NCBI GenBank assembly: GCA_016926595.1
Contig: JAFGOG010000217.1
Span: 1-10,049, forward strand
DNA length: 10,049 bases
Source: Anaerolineae bacterium
Lineage (GTDB): Bacteria; Chloroflexota; Anaerolineae; JAAYZQ01
Direction: 5' to 3'
The notes under the pieces are model-generated. The model was not told the DNA's origin. It made no database searches and worked only from the letters and a program-made list of their open reading frames with translations. This document shows, in pieces, positions 6,758 to 10,049 of this stretch; the stretch's first letter is position 1; each line of letters opens with the position of its first letter. Made by a program: the position numbers and the translations under genes.

Positions 6758-7516
6758 TCACCGCCGCACCACCCGAAACTGGAAGAAATCGGGAACAAAA
6801 TAGTTGCGGGAAAACTCCACCGGCGTGCCGTTGCCGTCGTACAGCGTTTCTTCCAACAATTGGAGCACCTGCTGCGGCTTTACCTTCAGCCGGGCGGCCA
6901 GCTCCCCGCCAGCGGTGATCGCTTGGATCTCGGCCACGGCGTAGCTCAGGGTTAGATCGCTTCTCCGCTTCAGGAGACTGAGGATAGAGCCGTCGAACGT
7001 CCCATCGATCTCCTCCGGCGCCAGGAGCAAGGCCGGCGCCATGTCGACCATGTAGGCCACCGGCCGGCTACCAACCCGGAAAGTCCGCCCCACCCGCGTC
7101 AGCAGTGTCCCCGCCGGCACCTGGAGTGCGGCCGCCAGCTCCTTGCCCGCTGGCTCCTGGGTGACCTTCAGATCGCCAAAAGTGACCTGCGAGCGCAGCG
7201 AGCCCTGGCGGGCGACCAGCTCCACGATGCTTTCCAGGCGCTCCAGCCCGCTCTCCAGGCGGCCGACGCCGGACAGGGAGACAAAGGTGCCGACGCCGTG
7301 CTTGATCTGGATCATGCCTTCCTGCTCCAGGCTGCGCAGCGCGTCCCGGACGGTGAGGCGAGAGATGCCCACCTGGGCCGCCAGCTCATCCTGGGGGGGC
7401 AGCCGCTCGCCGGGCTGGTAACTCCCAGATTCGATCATCCCGCGCAGATAGAGGTACGCCTGTTCCGACAGCGACACGCGGCGCGGTTTTCGCAAGCCAG
7501 GTTGGGCGCTTGTCAT
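6758..7516 (-). CDS. GntR-family (HutC subfamily) transcriptional regulator with UTRA domain
   Basis: This 252-residue protein has an N-terminal winged helix-turn-helix (residues about 15-79: YLYLRGMIESGSYQPGERLP, DELAAQVGISRLTVRDALRSLE, HGVGTFV), the GntR signature. A C-terminal domain of UTRA type follows (about 93-245, with GTLLTRVGRTFRVGSRPVAYM and the typical late segment GTPVEFSRNYFVPDFFQFRV). UTRA domains bind small effectors such as sugar phosphates, histidine-pathway intermediates or amino acids. It heads the minus-strand block and probably represses it and itself, with relief by a pathway metabolite. The start is ATG 7516; a GAGG lies about 12 bases upstream, further than usual, and a GTCTAGAC operator candidate lies between them. 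The effector is unknown. Confidence 0.93.
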   Translation of the reverse strand: MTSAQPGLRKPRRVSLSEQAYLYLRGMIESGSYQPGERLPPQDELAAQVGISRLTVRDALRSLEQEGMIQIKHGVGTFVSLSGVGRLESGLERLESIVELVARQGSLRSQVTFGDLKVTQEPAGKELAAALQVPAGTLLTRVGRTFRVGSRPVAYMVDMAPALLLAPEEIDGTFDGSILSLLKRRSDLTLSYAVAEIQAITAGGELAARLKVKPQQVLQLLEETLYDGNGTPVEFSRNYFVPDFFQFRVVRR

Positions 7517-7521
7517 CTGAT

Positions 7522-7529
7522 GTCTAGAC
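7522..7529. promoter_or_regulatory. Candidate operator GTCTAGAC for the GntR/HutC regulator
   Basis: The 8-bp perfect palindrome GTCTAGAC matches the GT-N-TA-N-AC pattern described for HutC-subfamily GntR regulators, and equals the core of the NagR/DasR site (TGGTCTAGACCA). It lies 5 bp upstream of the regulator's start codon and just downstream of the predicted transcription start, a good place for autorepression. Binding is inferred. Confidence 0.6.
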
Positions 7530-7540
7530 CTCTAATTACA

Positions 7541-7570
7541 AGTATATCACACCCCTCCCCACTTTGTCAA
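7541..7570 (-). promoter_or_regulatory. Sigma70-type promoter for the GntR-led operon
   Basis: On the minus strand a perfect -35 TTGACA (7570-7565) is followed by 18 bp and the -10 TATACT (7546-7541), with an extended TG one base before the -10. Transcription should start near 7533, giving a leader of about 17 nt that contains the GTCTAGAC palindrome. This is the strongest promoter-like sequence I see in the window. No comparable promoter was found before the PLP gene, so the whole block may depend on it. Confidence 0.75.
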
Positions 7571-7586
7571 GAGGTCCCCCACGAGT

Positions 7587-7609
7587 CCAGACAAACCTCG
7601 TCTGGTTTT
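7587..7609. promoter_or_regulatory. Small inverted repeat CCAGAC-N7-GTCTGG followed by TTTT
   Basis: CCAGAC (7587-7592) and GTCTGG (7600-7605) flank a 7-nt loop and are followed by TTTT on the plus strand. It sits about 17 bp upstream of the regulator's -35 box. It could be a weak terminator for leftward-derived plus-strand transcripts or a protein-binding dyad; the GTCT half recalls the GTCTAGAC palindrome. The role is undecided. Confidence 0.35.
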
Positions 7610-7923
7610 AACATTTCACGAACGCAGATGGGCCGGCCGGCAGCAGAAGGGGAAGTAGGAGTCGGCCAGGTCCTGCCCATCCGGAGCGCACTGCACCCTG
7701 GCCTCGGGCCCGCCTCGCCACGACAGAACCATCAGTTGGCTCTCGACGGCAGTTGCCCTGCGCAAGCTGGCCCAGGCCGACTAGGGCAGCCTCGACAAGG
7801 CGTACAGCGCATCCGATTGGATCCTGCCATCGATCCCCTCAACAGGCCGGCGTTTGCGCTTTCCGCCGTCCTGAGCTCGAGTCCAACGCCAGGCGGGCCG
7901 TCAGGACAGGAGGTGGTTGCGAG
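7610..7923. other. About 310-bp intergenic stretch with no convincing gene
   Basis: GC-rich sequence between the two divergent units. Short frames exist on both strands but none has a good start with a ribosome binding site. A plus-strand frame near 7721-7850 reads like protein (WLSTAVALRKLAQAD, then SLDKAYSASDW) but is broken by TAG. A minus-strand frame ending near 7617 reads LADSYFPFCCRPAHLRS and is bounded by a TAG about 55 codons upstream. Either could be a decayed gene remnant. I recognise neither. Confidence 0.4.
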
Positions 7924-7951
7924 TTGCGTTCAGCACTATTTGTGGTAGACT
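7924..7951 (+). promoter_or_regulatory. Candidate promoter for the methyltransferase gene
   Basis: TTGCGT (7924-7929) and TAGACT (7946-7951) are separated by 16 bp. Each differs from the sigma70 consensus at two positions. The start codon is 28 bp further on. A plausible but ordinary match. Confidence 0.4.
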
Positions 7952-7979
7952 AGCCCTCGCACGTACGAGGAACAGCATT

Positions 7980-8744
7980 ATGGACGACTACAGCGTTTAC
8001 GCCCAGTTTTACGATCTTGACCACGGCGATGTGGATGCCGACCTGGTAATGATCGAGCAGCTTGCAGCATTGTGCGGCTCGCCGATCCTGGAATTGGCGT
8101 GCGGCACCGGCCGCGCACTGCTGCCCCTGGCCCGGCAGGGTTACCAGGTGACTGGGGTAGACATCTCGCCGGAGATGCTCACAATCGCCCAGCGCAAGGT
8201 TGATACCGAGGGACTAGCCGATCGGGTAACACTGATAGAGCAGGACATGCGGCGCCTGACCCTCGACGGCTGTTTCAATCTGGCCTTTATCGCCCTGAAC
8301 TCGTTCATGCACCTGCTCACCCCAGACGACCAAGTGGAGTCACTGGTCCACATCCGCCACCACCTGAATCCGGGTGGGCGGCTCCTGCTCGACCTATTCA
8401 ATCCCGACCTGGGCCGGTTGCTCGACTTTCGCGGCCAGGTGTCAATGGACAAGGTGATGGTCGATCCTGAAACCGGACACCGGCTGATAAAACTGCGCAG
8501 CGAGAAGGTGGACCTGAGCCAGCAGACAGTCTATGTCACCTACATGCTCGACGATGTGGATGAACAGGGGGTTGTACGCCGTACCCTCGTTCCATTCTCG
8601 ATACGCTACCTGTTCCGCTCCGAGCTGGAACACCTGCTCCATCGCGCCGGTTTCGCCGTCGAGGCGATCTATGGGTCCTACGACCTCGACGATTTCTGCG
8701 GCGACAGTGACAAGATGATCACGGTCGCTCGCCGCCTGGACTGA
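7980..8744 (+). CDS. Class I SAM-dependent methyltransferase
   Basis: This 254-residue protein has the Rossmann methyltransferase motifs: motif I ILELACGTGRALLPL (36-50), the acidic residue after strand 2 in VTGVDISPEML (57-67), a DRVTLIEQDMRRL segment (81-93) and a post-motif FNLAFIALNSFMHLLTPDD (99-117), then LNPGGRLLLDLFNPD. N-terminal DDYSVYAQFYDLDH is typical of small-molecule methyltransferases of this type. The start chosen is ATG 7980, with GAGG about 9 bases upstream; an upstream in-frame TTG at 7917 would add 21 residues that look like non-coding sequence. It is the first gene of the rightward unit, 15 bp before the next one. The substrate is unknown; it is not a recognisable rRNA or tRNA methylase. 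Confidence 0.9.
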   Translation: MDDYSVYAQFYDLDHGDVDADLVMIEQLAALCGSPILELACGTGRALLPLARQGYQVTGVDISPEMLTIAQRKVDTEGLADRVTLIEQDMRRLTLDGCFNLAFIALNSFMHLLTPDDQVESLVHIRHHLNPGGRLLLDLFNPDLGRLLDFRGQVSMDKVMVDPETGHRLIKLRSEKVDLSQQTVYVTYMLDDVDEQGVVRRTLVPFSIRYLFRSELEHLLHRAGFAVEAIYGSYDLDDFCGDSDKMITVARRLD

Positions 8745-8759
8745 CGCCCTCAACAGACG

Positions 8760-9890
8760 ATGGCTAATTATGTCAAATGCCGGAATCTTACCCGGCGGGC
8801 GTTCCTGCGCCTGGCCGGTCTGGCCGGCATCAGCACGGCGCTGAGCGCCTGTGGAGCGCCACCTACCCCACTTGCCGAAAGGACTTGGACGCCACCGGAG
8901 CAGCAGCAGTACTCCCCTAGCACTACCAGTAGCCTGGCCAGCTCAACCTCACTGGAACAACGGCAGTACTCTGCGACACGACCGGCCAGTCTGCCTACTG
9001 TGGCAACGCCAACTCGGACCCCTACGCCGACACCGACCCGGACTGCGACCCCCACGCCGACATCAACTTGGACGGCGACTCCTACGCCGACCGACCGCCC
9101 TGCCCCGGCGGCTACTGCCACCGCGACTCGCGGGCCACTGCGAGCTGTCTCGCTCATCCACGGGCCGTCGCGCGCGCTGATCATGGATCATGTGCTACAA
9201 CGCCTGGGCATCCTGGGTACTACCATCCGGGTAGATCTGGGCGAGACGATACCAGACTTGACGTCTGGCGCGTACGACGCGATCATCTTTGCCGGCGGAG
9301 AATACCGCCCCGACGAGTTCGACGAGCCGATCTTTCAGGCCGAACGGGAGCGGATCATGGCCGCCCTCGAGGCTCGCGTCCCGATCCTGGGTATCTGCCT
9401 GGGCAACCAACTGATCGCCCACTGGCTGGGCGGCAAGGTAACAGACGGCCGGTGGGAAATCGGCTGGCTGCCGGTCACGGTCAACGACGCCGGTCTGGCC
9501 GATCCCCTGCTGGCCGGGCTGGGCGAAAGCTTTTACGCCTTTCTATGGCACGGCGACCAGGTGTCAAAGCTGCCGGAGAATGGGGTGCTGCTGGCCTCGA
9601 GCGAACGCTGCCCTATCCAAGCTTTCCGGCTGCGCGACCTGCCGGTATGGGGCGTCCAGTTCAACCCGCAGTACGACCCGGTCATCGCCGAGGGGGTCAT
9701 CCGTGCGGCAAAGACATTGTCGAGCCATGGCTACGACATCGAGGAGATGGTGGCCACCGGTTACCGGGAGTACAACGACCTGGCCGGGAGGTTGTTCAGC
9801 AACTTTTTCGCAGAGGTCGCAGGGATCCCGCCCATGGAGGCCACAGCAACCCCCGGCCCGGGCAGGGAATGGCTCATAGAAGAGAGGTAG
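8760..9890 (+). CDS. Tat-type lipoprotein with class I glutamine amidotransferase-like domain, catalytic triad altered
   Basis: Residues 10-31 (LTRRAFLRLAGLAGISTALSAC) form a twin-arginine signal ending in a lipobox, LSAC, with lipidation expected at Cys31. A low-complexity Ser/Thr/Pro linker follows to about residue 125, including a 10-residue repeat TPTPTxTxTA. Residues about 127-350 match class I glutamine amidotransferase folds: YDAIIFAGGEY, the nucleophile elbow GICLGNQ with Cys213, and WHGDQVSKLP (263-272). The usual GVQFHPE is GVQFNPQ here, so the catalytic His and Glu are Asn302 and Gln304. It may bind rather than hydrolyse its ligand, or act by another mechanism, on the outer face of the membrane. 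The start ATG 8760 has no good Shine-Dalgarno, so translation may be coupled to the methyltransferase gene 15 bp upstream. A surface amidotransferase-like lipoprotein is unusual, since the family is mostly cytoplasmic. Confidence 0.88.
   Translation: MANYVKCRNLTRRAFLRLAGLAGISTALSACGAPPTPLAERTWTPPEQQQYSPSTTSSLASSTSLEQRQYSATRPASLPTVATPTRTPTPTPTRTATPTPTSTWTATPTPTDRPAPAATATATRGPLRAVSLIHGPSRALIMDHVLQRLGILGTTIRVDLGETIPDLTSGAYDAIIFAGGEYRPDEFDEPIFQAERERIMAALEARVPILGICLGNQLIAHWLGGKVTDGRWEIGWLPVTVNDAGLADPLLAGLGESFYAFLWHGDQVSKLPENGVLLASSERCPIQAFRLRDLPVWGVQFNPQYDPVIAEGVIRAAKTLSSHGYDIEEMVATGYREYNDLAGRLFSNFFAEVAGIPPMEATATPGPGREWLIEER
9019..9097 (+). repeat. 30-bp tandem repeat coding for a TPTPT linker
   Basis: Two full 30-bp units (9019-9048 and 9049-9078) and a partial third (9079-9097) share CCNCCTACGCCGAC-type starts and GGACNGCGA ends. 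They encode TPTPTRTA, TPTPTSTWTA and TPTPTDR. This is a typical flexible linker between a lipid anchor and an extracytoplasmic domain, and a site where copy number may vary between strains. Confidence 0.7.
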
Positions 9891-9896
9891 GTTACA

Positions 9897-10049
9897 CTGT
9901 TCCGGCATTGTGCAAGAATCCTGGGGGCCTATCTTGTTGCCTGGATGCTGGCGAGCTGTGGACAATCTAGCGCGCCCGCTCCGACTGTCACGACGGGGCC
10001 CACCGCCACACCGGTGGCTGCGGCCCTGGCCACGCCTGGCAGCCCGGCA
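9897..10049 (+). CDS. Putative lipoprotein, N-terminal 51 residues only, apparent CTG start
   Basis: A frame open to the window edge begins with a lipoprotein signal: positively charged start (FRHCAR), hydrophobic ILGAYLVAWMLA and lipobox LASC with Cys at residue 21, followed by an Ala/Pro/Thr linker (SSAPAPTVTTGPTATPV). The stop codon of the upstream amidotransferase-like gene lies in the same frame 6 bases before, so the start must be at or after 9891. The only near-cognate start giving a full signal is CTG 9897, with AGGTAGG 5 bases upstream. The in-frame ATG at 9945 would leave just four residues before the lipobox Cys. The mature domain lies outside the window, so its function cannot be told. 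It probably belongs with the preceding surface lipoprotein. Confidence 0.65.
   Translation, partial: MFRHCARILGAYLVAWMLASCGQSSAPAPTVTTGPTATPVAAALATPGSPA

Noticed and set aside
7917..7979. TTG 7917 as the start of the methyltransferase
   Set aside because: It would place the start upstream of the likely -35/-10 elements and add residues unlike the family; ATG 7980 has its own GAGG.
1..10049. CRISPR array, tRNA, rRNA, transposase or integrase
   Set aside because: No regular direct repeats with spacers, no tRNA-like cloverleaf or rRNA sequence, and no mobile-element protein motifs were seen. The only tandem repeat is the linker-coding one in the lipoprotein gene.

Overview
The window looks like a GC-rich bacterial chromosome, and Chloroflexota (Anaerolineae-like) is my best guess. 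The reasons are the Pro/Thr-rich linkers behind lipoprotein signals, a Tat-exported lipoprotein, and interspersed non-coding repeats of the 'TCATTCTGA...GAAGAATCT' and 'GCGTTCATC...GCGTTAATC' types. No rRNA, tRNA or marker gene is present to prove it.

The left three quarters (1-7516) is one minus-strand block. Reading in its own direction it holds a GntR/HutC-type regulator, a fold-type II PLP enzyme, a YgeW-like knotted carbamoyltransferase, a second divergent carbamoyltransferase, a carbamate kinase (ArcC/YqeA type), and the first 638 residues of a YgfK-like Fe-S/FAD oxidoreductase that runs off the left edge. This is a rearranged relative of the enterobacterial ygeW-ygeX-ygeY-hyuA-yqeA-ygfK cluster, which has been linked to anaerobic purine and 2,3-diaminopropionate catabolism. 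The inferred logic is that a carbamoylated amino compound is cleaved with phosphate to carbamoyl phosphate, carbamate kinase turns that into ATP, NH3 and CO2, the PLP enzyme processes the amino-acid part, and YgfK handles electrons. The substrate is not visible from sequence. A strong sigma70-like promoter (TTGACA, 18 bp, extended TATACT) with a GTCTAGAC palindrome just downstream lies in front of the regulator and probably controls the block.

A spacer of about 170 bp between the regulator and the PLP gene (6588-6757) is almost entirely repeat-type sequence and hairpins. A perfect 12-bp hairpin fills the gap between the carbamate kinase and ygfK genes.

The divergent region (7517-7979) holds promoters for both directions and about 300 bp with no convincing gene. 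From 7980 rightward a plus-strand cluster begins: a class I SAM methyltransferase, a Tat-type lipoprotein carrying a class I glutamine amidotransferase-like domain whose catalytic His and Glu are replaced by Asn and Gln, and the start of a second lipoprotein that seems to begin at a CTG codon. This right-hand cluster has no obvious link to the carbamoyl pathway.
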